DNA of 64,000 nucleotides from Nitrospira sp. (GTDB lineage Bacteria; Nitrospirota; Nitrospiria; Nitrospirales; Nitrospiraceae), in assembly GCA_016873495.1 (NCBI GenBank), contig VGXC01000010.1:24359-88358 (forward strand), in the 5' to 3' direction. The notes beneath the pieces are model-generated. The model was not told where the DNA came from. It worked only from the letters and a program-made list of their open reading frames with translations, and did not search any database. Positions 9,577-18,387 of this stretch are shown here, piece after piece (positions within the stretch are counted from its first letter, which is position 1; every line of letters begins with the position of its first letter). The position numbers and the translations under genes are program-made.

Positions 9577-10762
9577 GCCGACCGGAAAGATGGCGAAGAG
9601 CAGCGAGGCCAACTCCGCTCCCGACGTCGCATTGATTCTTTTGAACAACAGCGGGATCGGGGGGACTGAACGGCGATTTGCTCAAGTGTTTCGAGGACTC
9701 AGGGCCCGTCAGGTGTCCGTGTCGCTGGTGATCAACGAATCGTTGCAGCTGCGGCTTGTCCGGTCCAGGTTGTTGGATCCGGATGCGGCGGGGTTGGTCG
9801 TGAAGGAGCGGGTGGGCAAGGTTGCCTATGCGTTGCGCAAAATGGACTATGCCCTCGCCTGTGTGAGCGTCGGCTGGTGGCTGTTCCGAATCAAGCCCAA
9901 GGTCATGCATCTGGTGTTGAGCGGAGCCTATGCGGCGCTGCCGGCGCAGGCGTTGGGGTGGGCGCCGCCGGCGATCCTGTCGATCGTCTGTCCGAGCTTG
10001 CGGGAACTCGTCGGGTCGGCACCGGGCTTGTGGCTGTACCGACGGGCGCTCAAGCGCGCCGCTCTCGTGGATGCCCTGACGGAGTCGGTGGGTGCCATGG
10101 TGGAGTCGGCGGGGGTTGCTCCCGAGCGGATTCGTGTCTCGTCCGGTAGTTGCGTGGACACCAATCGTTTTCGGCCAGCTTCGACCAAGAAGCCCTGGGT
10201 CGTTTTTTCCGGACGTCTTGTCGAGGAGAAAAATCCGATTTTATTTGTGGAGGCCTGTGCGCTCGTCCATCGGCTGATGCCGGAGGCGCGGTTCTTTCTG
10301 TTGGGGGACGGGCCCTTACGCCGCCCGGTCGAGGAATCGATCAGACGGCACAAGCTGGGAGCCTGCACCGATGTGGGCTGGCGGGACGAGGTAGAGGAGA
10401 TTCTCGGACCGGCGCTGCTGTTCGCTTCCCTCCAGCGCATGGACAATTACCCGTCCCAGGCTTTGTTGGAAGCCATGGCCTGTGGGGCCTCAGTGGTTGC
10501 GACGGACGTGGGGCTGACGGCGAAGCTAGTCGATCATACGGTCGGGCTTCGAGTCCAGGCTGATCCCATTTCTGTAGCAGACGCCTTGGTCCGGCTCTTG
10601 GCCGATCCGGAGCGAACACAGATCCTCGGCGAGCGGGGACGGGAACGAGTGCTGCGCGATCACAGTCTGGATGCCTATTTGACGCATCTCGAAGGGCTTT
10701 ACGCGGCGGCGGGGGAATCGGGCGCGCAGCCGGCCTATGCTTCGGCTGAGGCGCGGCGATAA
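9569..10762 (+). CDS. Glycosyltransferase family 4 protein
   Basis: I prefer the GTG at 9569 because AGGAGG lies five bases upstream, inside the end of the previous gene; an ATG at 9590 is the alternative and would remove seven residues. The protein is about 397 residues. It has the N-terminal GIGGTERRFAQV loop, VVFSGRLVEEKNPILFVEA at the start of the donor domain, FLLGDGPLR and a C-terminal EAMACGASVVATDVG, all typical of GT4 enzymes using a nucleotide sugar. It is followed after nine bases by the WecA-like transferase. Confidence 0.88.
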   Translation: MIEPTGKMAKSSEANSAPDVALILLNNSGIGGTERRFAQVFRGLRARQVSVSLVINESLQLRLVRSRLLDPDAAGLVVKERVGKVAYALRKMDYALACVSVGWWLFRIKPKVMHLVLSGAYAALPAQALGWAPPAILSIVCPSLRELVGSAPGLWLYRRALKRAALVDALTESVGAMVESAGVAPERIRVSSGSCVDTNRFRPASTKKPWVVFSGRLVEEKNPILFVEACALVHRLMPEARFFLLGDGPLRRPVEESIRRHKLGACTDVGWRDEVEEILGPALLFASLQRMDNYPSQALLEAMACGASVVATDVGLTAKLVDHTVGLRVQADPISVADALVRLLADPERTQILGERGRERVLRDHSLDAYLTHLEGLYAAAGESGAQPAYASAEARR

Positions 10763-10771
10763 GGACCGACG

Positions 10772-11839
10772 ATGTTTCTGCTGATTTTGACCTTCCTCCT
10801 GGCCTTTCTTCTGGCTCTCTATGGGGTGCCCCTGGCCCGTCAGGCGGCGCTCAAGTTCGGCATCGTGGACAGTCCGGACGGGCAGCTCAAGCTTCAGCTC
10901 GAACCGGTGCCCTATTTGGGTGGGTTGGCGATCCACCTGGCCTTCCTGATCAGCCTGGCCTTCACCTTCGAGTTCCGCCACGACGTATTGGGAATCGTCC
11001 TGGCCGGAACGTTGATCCTGCTGCTGGGCTTGATCGACGATTTCGGCGTGCTCTCGCCGGGTGTCAAACTGATCGGGCAGTTCCTGGCCGTCTTCGTGTT
11101 GATCAAAAGCGGCATCCGGGTGGAGATCGCCGCATTACCCGAGTGGATGGACCTGGCTCTGACCGTAATTTGGATGTTGGGCGTCATCAATGCGTTCAAT
11201 CTTCTGGATATCATGGATGGCCTGGCGGCCGGCGTCGGCTTTGTCTGTTCGGCCTGTTTGCTTACCGTGGCTCTGTTGAACGGAGACCAGACCCTGGCTT
11301 TCATGTTGACGGCCCTGGCCGGGAGCCTGCTGGGCTTCCTGCGCTACAACTTCCGCCCGGCCTTGATCTATATGGGCGATGCCGGCGCCATGTTCATCGG
11401 GTTGATGCTGGGCGCGGTCTCGATGATCGGCCAGTACCAGGGGGGCCATCCCCTGGCCCTGTTGAGCCCGGCCTTTATCCTGGGCGTCCCGCTCCTCGAT
11501 ACGCTCTTCGTCGTATACATGAGACTGTCGCGCGGCGTGCCGGTCTTCGTGGGCAGTCCCGATCATCTGGCCCTGCGCCTGAGACGCCACGGGTTTTCGG
11601 TGCCGGTGGTCGTGAGTCTTCTGTACGCCGTCTCGGCCCTGCTGGGCGGCGTCGGGCTGGCGCTCCTGTTCGTCGAAGTGCAACTGGCCTTGGCGCTGGT
11701 CGGGCTGACGGGACTGGGGTTCATCGCCACGATCCTTGTCATGAAGCGCGTGGACGTGACCGTGCCGGGTCCGGCCGGCGCTACGGGAGCGGCCGTGGCG
11801 GTGCCCAGGGATGTCCGGGAAGGGCGGGTGCCGTCATGA
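10772..11839 (+). CDS. WecA/MraY-like polyprenyl-phosphate sugar-1-phosphate transferase
   Basis: A 355-residue polytopic membrane protein with about ten hydrophobic segments. The family motifs are present: Asp89-Asp90 (LLGLIDDFG), NAFNLLDIMDGLAAG around residues 140-155, YMGDAGAMFIG and a cytoplasmic HLALRLRRHG. The family moves a HexNAc-1-phosphate from a UDP sugar onto undecaprenyl phosphate on the inner face of the membrane, which starts assembly of a lipid-linked glycan. This gene is therefore the likely initiating enzyme of the locus. It is not MraY by context (no mur genes nearby). It overlaps the next gene by ATGA. Confidence 0.9.
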   Translation: MFLLILTFLLAFLLALYGVPLARQAALKFGIVDSPDGQLKLQLEPVPYLGGLAIHLAFLISLAFTFEFRHDVLGIVLAGTLILLLGLIDDFGVLSPGVKLIGQFLAVFVLIKSGIRVEIAALPEWMDLALTVIWMLGVINAFNLLDIMDGLAAGVGFVCSACLLTVALLNGDQTLAFMLTALAGSLLGFLRYNFRPALIYMGDAGAMFIGLMLGAVSMIGQYQGGHPLALLSPAFILGVPLLDTLFVVYMRLSRGVPVFVGSPDHLALRLRRHGFSVPVVVSLLYAVSALLGGVGLALLFVEVQLALALVGLTGLGFIATILVMKRVDVTVPGPAGATGAAVAVPRDVREGRVPS

Positions 11840-13191
11840 TCGTGGTCGTCGGCGCTGGACTTGCCGGACTCAGCACGGCCTATCACTTGAACCGGCCATA
11901 CTGGATCTGTGAACGGGACCTCGAAGCAGGAGGGCTTTGCCGCTCCTACGAGGTGAAGGGATTTACCTTCGACATGACCGGCCACCTGCTCCACTTCCGC
12001 CAGGCGGAGATCAAGACGCTGGTGGAAGGGCTACTGGAGGGCAAGTTGGAGCGGCACGTCCGCCGGTCGTTCATCTATTCCCACCGGACCTATACGGAAT
12101 ATCCGTTCCAGGTGAACACCTATGGGCTGCCGCCGGAGGTCGTCCGGGACTGTCTGTTGGGATTCATCGCCACGCTGGCCAAGACCCAGGCCGGTCCGCC
12201 GCAGAACCAGTCCTTCAAGGCCTGGATTCTGGACAACCTCGGAGAGGGAATTGCCAAGCATTTCATGGTGCCGTTCAATGAAAAGCTCTGGCAGGTGCCG
12301 CTGGATGAGCTGACTTCAGACTGGGTCTCCTGGCTGATTCCCAAGCCGGAGGTGAAGGATGTGATCAACGGGGCGCTGGGCATCAAGGACAAGGCCTTCG
12401 GCTACAACCCGACGTTCTTGTACCCGAAGCGGGGCGGTATCGACGCCCTGCCGAAGGCGTTTCTGCCGCGCGTGCCGGACATTCAGTATGGGACGGAACT
12501 GGTGGAACTCGACACGCAGCGCCGGCGGGCGACCGTTCGGACGGGTCAGAACGGCTCGCAGGTTCTGGAGTATGAGCAGCTGGTCTCCACAATCCCGATC
12601 CCGGAATTGATCCGGCGCTGCACGGACCTGCCGAAAGACATCCGGGAGGCGGCGGAAGGTCTGCGTTGCGTGTCGGTTTACAGCGTCAACCTCGGGGTGG
12701 CGCGCGAGCGGGTCACCGACATGCATTGGATCTATTTTCCGGAGCCGGACTACCCCTTCTACCGGGCCGGCTTTCCGATGAACTTCTCGCCTGGGCTGGG
12801 GCCGGCCGGCTGCAGCTCGCTGTACGTGGAGATCTCGCATCAACCGACGGAAATCATGGCGAAGGATGATGTGCTCGAGCGGGTCAGAGCAGGCTTGGAG
12901 CGGGCGGATATCTTCAGGGCGAAAGATGAGATTATCGCAGCCGAGGTGCGCGATATCCGGTATGCCTATGTCCTCTTCGACCGGCACAGGGCCAGGGTTC
13001 TGCCGGCGATTCTTCTGGAATTGGAGCGCCGAGGCATCCATTCCATCGGCCGGTACGGCCGCTGGGAACATACATCCATGGAGGATGCGATCGGGCAAGG
13101 CAAAAAACTGGCGGAGCAACTCAACGGACAAGCCCTGGTCCACCCTCGCTCGGCTGCCTCGGTCCTAGGCCGGGCCGGAGCCAATCCATGA
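11836..13191 (+). CDS. FAD-dependent oxidoreductase, UDP-galactopyranose mutase-like
   Basis: The frame is open for 690 bases upstream but only as an out-of-frame shadow of the transferase gene; the ATG at 11836 starts a perfect dinucleotide-binding motif (VVVGAGLAGLSTAYHL, residues 3-18). Length is 451 residues. GGLCRSYE binds the FAD ribose region, and FMVPFNEKLWQ resembles the active-site segment of UDP-galactopyranose mutases and related amine-oxidase-fold proteins of glycan loci. It could be a sugar-ring mutase or a flavoprotein of unknown reaction. It overlaps the genes on both sides by four bases. Confidence 0.82.
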   Translation: MIVVVGAGLAGLSTAYHLNRPYWICERDLEAGGLCRSYEVKGFTFDMTGHLLHFRQAEIKTLVEGLLEGKLERHVRRSFIYSHRTYTEYPFQVNTYGLPPEVVRDCLLGFIATLAKTQAGPPQNQSFKAWILDNLGEGIAKHFMVPFNEKLWQVPLDELTSDWVSWLIPKPEVKDVINGALGIKDKAFGYNPTFLYPKRGGIDALPKAFLPRVPDIQYGTELVELDTQRRRATVRTGQNGSQVLEYEQLVSTIPIPELIRRCTDLPKDIREAAEGLRCVSVYSVNLGVARERVTDMHWIYFPEPDYPFYRAGFPMNFSPGLGPAGCSSLYVEISHQPTEIMAKDDVLERVRAGLERADIFRAKDEIIAAEVRDIRYAYVLFDRHRARVLPAILLELERRGIHSIGRYGRWEHTSMEDAIGQGKKLAEQLNGQALVHPRSAASVLGRAGANP

Positions 13192-14393
13192 AGGAGCCGA
13201 TCACCGTTGCGCACCTGATCACCAAGCTGGAGTTGGGCGGGGCGCAGCAAAACACGCTGTTTACCGTCGAGCACCTCGACCGGTCGCGATTCCGCCCGAT
13301 TCTGATTGCCGGGGAGCCGGGGCTGCTCGACCGGGAGGCAGCAGCATTGTCCGACGTTTCCTTCTATCAGGAGCCGTCGCTGGTCCGTCCGATCAATCCG
13401 CTCGCGGACCTACTGGCGCTGATCAAGCTGACTCACCTCTTGACCAGGCTCAAGCCCACGATCGTCCATACGCATAGTTCCAAGGCGGGGATTCTGGGTC
13501 GCCTGGCGGCCAGGCTGGCGGGGGTGCCCATCATCCTCCATTCCATCCACGGCTTCGGGTTCACGCCTTCCCATCACCCGATTGCGCAGCGGCTCCTGAT
13601 CGCGTTGGAACGGTTGGCGGCGCGGGTGACGACCGGGTTTATTTCCGTGTCGGAGGCCAACCGGCGGCAGGGCATAGAGCTGGGGCTCTTTTCCGCGGAT
13701 CGCTGTTCCGTCATCCGCAGCGGGATCGACCGGGCGCTGTTTCAAACGACGCGTGTGGATCGGAGCGCCAAGCGGCTTGAACTGGGCCTGGACCGAGCCC
13801 GGCCGGTTGTCGGCATGATCGCTCCGCTCAAGCCGCAAAAGGCGCCGCTGGATTTCGTGCGCATGGCGGCGCTGGTGCACGCAACCAGGCCGGATGCGCA
13901 ATTCCTGCTGGTCGGGGATGGAGAGCTTCGGAGCGCCGTCGAAGCGGAGATCGTAGGGCTGGGCCTGTCTGGGGGCGTCCATCTAGCGGGCTGGCGGCGG
14001 GACATTCCGGAGATCATGCGCTGTCTGGACCTGCTGGTATTGACGTCGCGCTGGGAAGGGTTGCCGCGGGTCTATCTGGAGGCCCTGGCGAGCGGGGTGC
14101 CGGTCGTCGGAACCGGCGTGGATGGAGCGGCGGAGGTGGTCCAGGACGGGGTGAACGGGTATTTGGTGGAGCCAGGTGACGTGCGGCGCCTGGCCGAGCG
14201 GGTCCTGTCGCTGCTGAACCGTCCGGAGGAAGCGGTCCGCATGGGCCAGGCGGGCAGGGCGCTGTCGGACGAGTTCGATATCCATGAGATGGTCCGGCAG
14301 CAGGAGCGGGAATATGAGCGTGTCCTGGGGCGGTCGGCTGAGTGGAATCGCTTGAGAGTGGTGGCCGGCTGTGGTACACAAGCTGGGAATTAA
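13188..14393 (+). CDS. Glycosyltransferase family 4 protein
   Basis: A 401-residue GT-B enzyme starting in an ATGA overlap. Features in order: TKLELGGAQQNTLF (N-terminal glycine loop), IVHTHSSKAGILGRLAA (acceptor domain segment seen in capsule glycosyltransferases), VVGMIAPLKPQKAPLDFV, FLLVGDGELR, LLVLTSRWEGLPRVYLEALASGVPVVGT, the last containing the EX7E donor site. This is a canonical retaining GT4 arrangement. Donor unknown. Confidence 0.9.
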   Translation: MKEPITVAHLITKLELGGAQQNTLFTVEHLDRSRFRPILIAGEPGLLDREAAALSDVSFYQEPSLVRPINPLADLLALIKLTHLLTRLKPTIVHTHSSKAGILGRLAARLAGVPIILHSIHGFGFTPSHHPIAQRLLIALERLAARVTTGFISVSEANRRQGIELGLFSADRCSVIRSGIDRALFQTTRVDRSAKRLELGLDRARPVVGMIAPLKPQKAPLDFVRMAALVHATRPDAQFLLVGDGELRSAVEAEIVGLGLSGGVHLAGWRRDIPEIMRCLDLLVLTSRWEGLPRVYLEALASGVPVVGTGVDGAAEVVQDGVNGYLVEPGDVRRLAERVLSLLNRPEEAVRMGQAGRALSDEFDIHEMVRQQEREYERVLGRSAEWNRLRVVAGCGTQAGN

Positions 14394-14431
14394 GTGACCG
14401 GGCGGTGGGAGACAAGCAACCGGAGTCTTGA

Positions 14432-15550
14432 ATGAACGTTCCTTTGTTGGACTTGAAAGCGCAGTTTCGCGGGATCAAGAAAGAAGTCATGGACGCGGTT
14501 GAAACCACCTGCGAGGAGCAGGCGTTCGTCCTGGGCTCCCGCGTCGCGGAGTTGGAGCAGGCCCTGGCTTCGTACGTCGGCGCCTCCCACGCGGTGGGGG
14601 TCGCCTCCGGCAGCGATGCACTCCTTCTGTCTTTGATGGCCCTGGGGGTCGAACCGGGGGATGAAGTTATCACCGTGCCGTTCACCTTCTTTGCCACGGC
14701 CGGGGCCGTGTCCCGCCTGGGTGCCAAGCCGGTCTTCGTGGACATCCGGCCGGACACGTTCAACATGGACCCGCAGCAGATCGAGCGGAAGATCACCGCC
14801 AAAACCAAGGCCATCATCCCGGTGCACTTGTTCGGGCAATGCGCCGAGATGGGCGCGATCAACGAGATCGCCAAGCGCAGGAAATTGGCTGTGATCGAGG
14901 ATGCTTGCCAGGCCATCGGCGCCATGCAAAACGGGATCAAGGCCGGTGTGCTCGGAGATACGGGCTGCTTCAGCTTTTTCCCCTCCAAGAACCTGGGCGG
15001 ATTCGGGGACGGGGGGCTGGTGACGACGAACGAAGCCAAGCTACACGATGCCCTGGCCATGCTGCGGGTGCATGGGAGCCGGGTCCGTTATGTGCACGAG
15101 CAGATCGGGATCAACAGCCGGTTGGACGCCTTGCAGGCGGCCATCCTGCGGGTGAAACTGAATCACCTGGACCAGTGGACCGAAGGGCGCCGGCGCAATG
15201 CGGAGCGCTATGAGCGGTTGTTCAGCGAAGCTCGGTTGCTGGACTGCGTGACCCTGCCCGTCACCCAGCCGGGCAACTACCACGTCTTCAACCAGTACAC
15301 GATCCGCGCGCAGCGGCGGGATGAATTGAAAAACTTCCTCAAGGACCGGGGCATCGGCACGGAAATTTATTATCCCATCCCCATGCACGTGCAGGACTGC
15401 TACCGGTCTCTCGGCCACAAGAAGGGCGACTTTCCCGTCTCCGAGCAGGCTGCGGCGGAGGCCCTGTCCCTGCCCATCTTCGCCGAGCTCACCGACGTGC
15501 AGCTTGGCCATGTCGTTGAGTCGATCGAGGCGTTTTACCACAAGCGCTAA
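14432..15550 (+). CDS. DegT/DnrJ/EryC1/StrS family sugar aminotransferase
   Basis: A 372-residue PLP enzyme. The PLP lysine lies in CFSFFPSKNLGG and the cofactor phosphate-binding region includes SGSDALLLSL; VIEDACQAIGA supplies the aspartate that contacts the pyridine ring. The family transfers an amino group from glutamate to a keto-sugar nucleotide. With the epimerase/dehydratase upstream it could make an amino sugar for the glycan. It is the last gene of the locus, 38 bases after the preceding glycosyltransferase; no clear hairpin terminator follows. Confidence 0.92.
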   Translation: MNVPLLDLKAQFRGIKKEVMDAVETTCEEQAFVLGSRVAELEQALASYVGASHAVGVASGSDALLLSLMALGVEPGDEVITVPFTFFATAGAVSRLGAKPVFVDIRPDTFNMDPQQIERKITAKTKAIIPVHLFGQCAEMGAINEIAKRRKLAVIEDACQAIGAMQNGIKAGVLGDTGCFSFFPSKNLGGFGDGGLVTTNEAKLHDALAMLRVHGSRVRYVHEQIGINSRLDALQAAILRVKLNHLDQWTEGRRRNAERYERLFSEARLLDCVTLPVTQPGNYHVFNQYTIRAQRRDELKNFLKDRGIGTEIYYPIPMHVQDCYRSLGHKKGDFPVSEQAAAEALSLPIFAELTDVQLGHVVESIEAFYHKR

Positions 15551-15902
15551 CTCTCGCGCATCTTCCATTCCCCACAGCGAATCAACCGGATGACGACGCC
15601 CGTGGCAGGCCGGAATAATTGGTCTTGACAAATTACTATCTAGTATTATACTAACAAGAACTTTATATGGAAGGGACGATCAGGCTTCCCCTGGGGCACG
15701 GAGACGACCATAAGGTCGGACCAGTTCCGACCGGTCGGCATTCAGATGTCGCCGGTCACGCGTATCGAGTTGCCGAAGGACATCCCCGATGTGGTGGGAT
15801 TCGTGGTGCGCGAGGAGGCTGCCGGCTGACCGGATAGAGTTCCACGCCGGCGGGGGCGTGATGTGAGGGAGTCGAGGTCGGGACAAACCGAGGAGGTGCG
15901 AG
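15551..15902 (+). other. Gene-free stretch with AT-rich promoter island and coding-like fragment
   Basis: This is a 352-base gap. Its first part is clearly AT-rich (about 15606-15670) and holds a good promoter, listed separately. Downstream, a frame without a start runs for about 50 codons to a TGA at 15827-15829. Its last 28 codons from an ATG at 15746 have host-like codon choice (MSPVTRIELPKD...) but no ribosome-binding site. It could be the decayed end of a gene or a very small protein. I do not call it a gene. Confidence 0.4.
15625..15652 (+). promoter_or_regulatory. Sigma-70-type promoter, TTGACA-16-TATACT
   Basis: TTGACA (a perfect -35) and TATACT (one mismatch to TATAAT) are separated by 16 bases within an AT-rich island in otherwise GC-rich sequence. 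Transcription would run towards the DoxX gene, about 245 bases downstream, leaving a long leader. No biochemical evidence. Confidence 0.5.
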
Positions 15903-16361
15903 ATGAAGGAATTAGGGTGCCTGCTCAAGACGGATGAAAGTTGGGCGAGTCTGGTTCTTCGTGTCATGCTGGGGCTGGTGTTGTTTCCGCACGGCGCGCA
16001 AAAGGTCCTCGGATGGTACGGCGGGTTCGGCTTCAGCGGCACGATGGGATTTTTCACCGACACCATGCACCTGCCCTCGATTATTGCCTTCCTGGTGATC
16101 GTCGGCGAATTCTTCGGTAGTCTGGGCCTGCTCGTCGGCTTCCTGACCCGGTTCACGGCGGCCAGCCTGGCGGTTATCATGGTGGGAGCCATTGTCACCA
16201 CGCACCTGCCGAACGGATTCTTCATGAACTGGTTCGGGAAACAGGCCGGCGAAGGCTATGAGTATCACCTGCTGGTGATCGCGATCTGCGCCGCGTTGGT
16301 GATCACGGGCGCGGGGCGCTGGTCGGTGGACGGAGTGCTGGCCAAGAAGCTCGCTCGGTAG
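15903..16361 (+). CDS. DoxX family membrane protein
   Basis: A 152-residue protein with four hydrophobic segments. The N-terminal segment [23 protein letters not shown] is the DoxX signature, followed by [22 protein letters not shown] and two further helices. Start chosen at ATG 15903 with AGGAGG eight bases upstream. DoxX proteins are small inner-membrane proteins linked to redox or thiol stress; their exact reaction is unsettled. No partner gene is adjacent. Confidence 0.9.
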   Translation: MKELGCLLKTDESWASLVLRVMLGLVLFPHGAQKVLGWYGGFGFSGTMGFFTDTMHLPSIIAFLVIVGEFFGSLGLLVGFLTRFTAASLAVIMVGAIVTTHLPNGFFMNWFGKQAGEGYEYHLLVIAICAALVITGAGRWSVDGVLAKKLAR

Positions 16362-16469
16362 GGACGCTGACTCGGCTTGGGATGAGGAGGGTCCGGATGA
16401 GGCTTCGTTTCTTATGGGTCGGCTCCTGCTGCTTCGCGGCATTATGCAAGAACGGAGGAGCAGGAATGC

Positions 16470-16892
16470 TCACGACTCGCCGGCTCGCGTCCCGCCGATG
16501 GAAGGCGCCAGGATTTGCTGGACCGTCTTGAGCAGCTCGTCCATCTTGAACGGTTTCCGGAGCATGGCGAGTTCTTCCCCGGGGGCAACGCGATTCAGAA
16601 GATGGCCGTCGTCGAAGCCGGTCATGTAGAGAACCCGGATGTCCGGAATCAAGGCCCGCACCTGCGAAGCGAGTTCTCGGCCATGCATAGAGGGCATCAG
16701 GATGTCCGTAATCAGGAGATGGATCGGTCCTTGTCGGTGGGTGCACAGTTGGATCGCCTGCACAGCATGGCGGGAAGACAAGACCGTATAGTTCAGCTGA
16801 GCAAGCGCTTTACAGACCAACGCTTGAATCTGCGGCTCATCGTCGACCACCAGGATGGTCGGCGGCGTCCGTGAAGAAGGGGACGGACTCAC
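16470..16892 (-). CDS. Single-domain response regulator (CheY-like receiver)
   Basis: A 140-residue protein that is only a receiver domain. The acidic pocket is Asp17-Asp18 (VVDDEP), the phospho-acceptor Asp63 (LLITDILMP), then the switch threonine in YMTGFDD and the lysine in LRKPF. There is no output domain, so it must act on a partner or serve as a phosphate sink. Its sequence around the acceptor (GPIHLLITDILMP, GRELA, YMTG) closely resembles the C-terminal receiver of the hybrid kinase at 18388 on the opposite strand, suggesting common origin and perhaps a shared pathway. No kinase is adjacent in the same direction. Confidence 0.9.
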   Translation of the reverse strand: MSPSPSSRTPPTILVVDDEPQIQALVCKALAQLNYTVLSSRHAVQAIQLCTHRQGPIHLLITDILMPSMHGRELASQVRALIPDIRVLYMTGFDDGHLLNRVAPGEELAMLRKPFKMDELLKTVQQILAPSIGGTRAGES

Positions 16893-17392
16893 GGCTCGGC
16901 AACCTCTCTGTGAATTCCCTGCAACATGCCAACGGGGCTTGCCGGTGAATACAGCATAGAGGATGCCAGGCCAAGGCGAGCGGCTAGGGCTCGGAAAAGA
17001 TGAGTCCGAAAAGCAGAATGTCTCTTGGGAATCGTCTTAAAATCGTTTGATCTTACGGTCTTGCAATGAAGGCCTCAGGCTAGTGTCAAAGTTAGACAGT
17101 CGCTGTATCTAAAATCACCACCAACGGCGGCAAGGCCTCGTCGGCGAAGAGAGAAATTGCCTGTTTCGAGGCGTCTTGTTCCCGGACCGCTCGGATCAGA
17201 GCTAGCTTGGCTGAGAAAAGGCGGGAAGTCCTGGCTTAGTCGTGATGAGTCGAGGTTTCTTCGCAGTCGACACCCCCCTCTCTACCGCTCGCCTCGCCGG
17301 ATGAGCAGAATGGCGCGCAGCGCTCCCATGGTCATTTCTGCCATACTCCCGCCATGGTGAAATCTCCCTGCCTAACCCTATTATCCGGGCCA
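16893..17392. other. Gene-free stretch
   Basis: I see no convincing coding frame here. An imperfect inverted repeat lies near 17089-17110 (TTAGACAG and CTGTATCTAA), and the sequence becomes less GC-rich around 17020-17110. On the minus strand a 13-codon frame with an RBS-like purine run lies just before the terminator, too short to call. Confidence 0.3.
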
Positions 17393-17428
17393 TAAAAACG
17401 GGGCTAGGCCCTTTGAGGGCCTGCCCCG
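17393..17428 (-). terminator. Intrinsic terminator for the small lipoprotein gene
   Basis: Read on the minus strand, a strong two-part GC stem closes and is followed by a run of T. The outer arms are CGGGGC (17399-17404) and GCCCCG (17423-17428), the inner arms AGGCCC (17406-17411) and GGGCCT (17417-17422), with a 5-base loop and one bulged base. The A-run at 17394-17398 becomes the U-tract in the transcript. It lies 35 bases beyond the stop of the minus-strand gene at 17464. Confidence 0.7.
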
Positions 17429-17463
17429 CTCCTTAGCGCTGACGCTAGGTGATGAGATAGGAC

Positions 17464-17760
17464 TCAGCGGCCTGGCACTGCTTGGATCAATTTGCGATCG
17501 CCCTGATCCCGTCCGCAGCTTTGTTCGGCAACCATGCGTTGTCCGGCGCTGGCGTCGAAAGGAATTCTGGCCAGACAGGCGTTCAACGAATCCCCGACGG
17601 CGCCTGCCGCCATCGTGCCGGACCCGGTCCCGGTGCTGGCCACGGCAGGCGTTGCCTTTCCCGAAGATTGTCCCACTTCCTCAGAAGACATTTCTGCACA
17701 GCCCACGCTCAGCGTCAGGACTGCGACCGTGACCATCGGTCCGATGAATTTGCTGTTCAT
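17464..17760 (-). CDS. Small predicted lipoprotein
   Basis: Start placed at ATG 17760, which has GGAGG eight bases upstream (the frame opens 27 bases earlier). The 98-residue product has a lipoprotein signal peptide: MNSKF, a hydrophobic core and the lipobox LSVGC, so Cys would be lipidated. A low-complexity Ser/Gly/Thr/Ala linker follows, then a short conserved-looking tail (ACLARIPFDASAGQRMVAEQSCGRD) with two cysteines that could form a disulfide. I do not recognise a function. It is a single-gene unit with its own terminator. Confidence 0.75.
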   Translation of the reverse strand: MNSKFIGPMVTVAVLTLSVGCAEMSSEEVGQSSGKATPAVASTGTGSGTMAAGAVGDSLNACLARIPFDASAGQRMVAEQSCGRDQGDRKLIQAVPGR

Positions 17761-18387
17761 TGCTCGTTCCTCCATTGTCCTGCCCATGATTGGTTGTGAT
17801 GTCCGAGCTGCGGAGACCGGGAAATCGATCGCGCCAGGAAGGAATGGGAGCCGCGATGGATCAAACAGTCAGCGTGCTCACTATACTTTGTTTCATCCTG
17901 CGCCCGAAACGGTCTGGGGGTCAACCGAAATATCGACGAACGTGGAAGGGAGGAGGGCTTCGGTTGATGATCAACGGAGGCGAGAGGGCATTACCGTTCG
18001 CTCCCGCGCCTCCCGGCGCGACCCTTCCTGGATTCACCTCGCAGAAGCCTGCTGGAAATACTGAGGCTGCGGTCTTCACCCGATGTAAAATAAAGTTAGG
18101 GTTCTCGCGAGGTGTTTTGGTCGGTTCCCGCTTAGTTTCTCATAGGACGGGGAGAAGAACGGGCATTTACCGGCAACAACGGACAAGAAGCGCCCGGCAC
18201 ATTGGCATGATTTGACATCGAGCACCTCTCTGCATACACTTCATCCACACCGCTATTTACACGTACAACCCAGCCGCAGTGATTTCTATGGTGAGAGGAC
18301 ACCTGTCGGCACTCATGCAATCCCTCCTCAACTCTGGCTATTATTTCCAGGGTCGGCATACCTCTTTACGTTCTGATCGGGCGATCC
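17761..18387. other. Gene-free stretch upstream of the hybrid sensor kinase
   Basis: About 630 bases without a convincing gene. A frame of 141 codons on the plus strand from 17790 looks random: basic, low-complexity, no RBS. A promoter candidate for the sensor kinase is at 18212-18240. The rest shows no clear repeat or RNA structure. Confidence 0.4.
18212..18240 (+). promoter_or_regulatory. Candidate promoter of the hybrid sensor kinase
   Basis: TTGACA (perfect -35) is followed after 17 bases by TACACT (four of six matches to TATAAT). Transcription would start near 18247, about 140 bases before the kinase ATG. Confidence 0.4.

Noticed and set aside
16397..16530. Short plus-strand frame of 44 codons with AGGAGG upstream and a signal-like start
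   Set aside because: The frame overlaps the 3' end of the receiver gene on the other strand and has no continuing protein-like sequence; it could be a decayed gene start, but cannot be supported.
17089..17113. Inverted repeat that might be the end of an insertion sequence
   Set aside because: Too short and imperfect; no second end and no transposase remnant found.
17790..18215. Possible 141-residue protein
   Set aside because: No ribosome-binding site, random composition, no hydrophobic or domain pattern.
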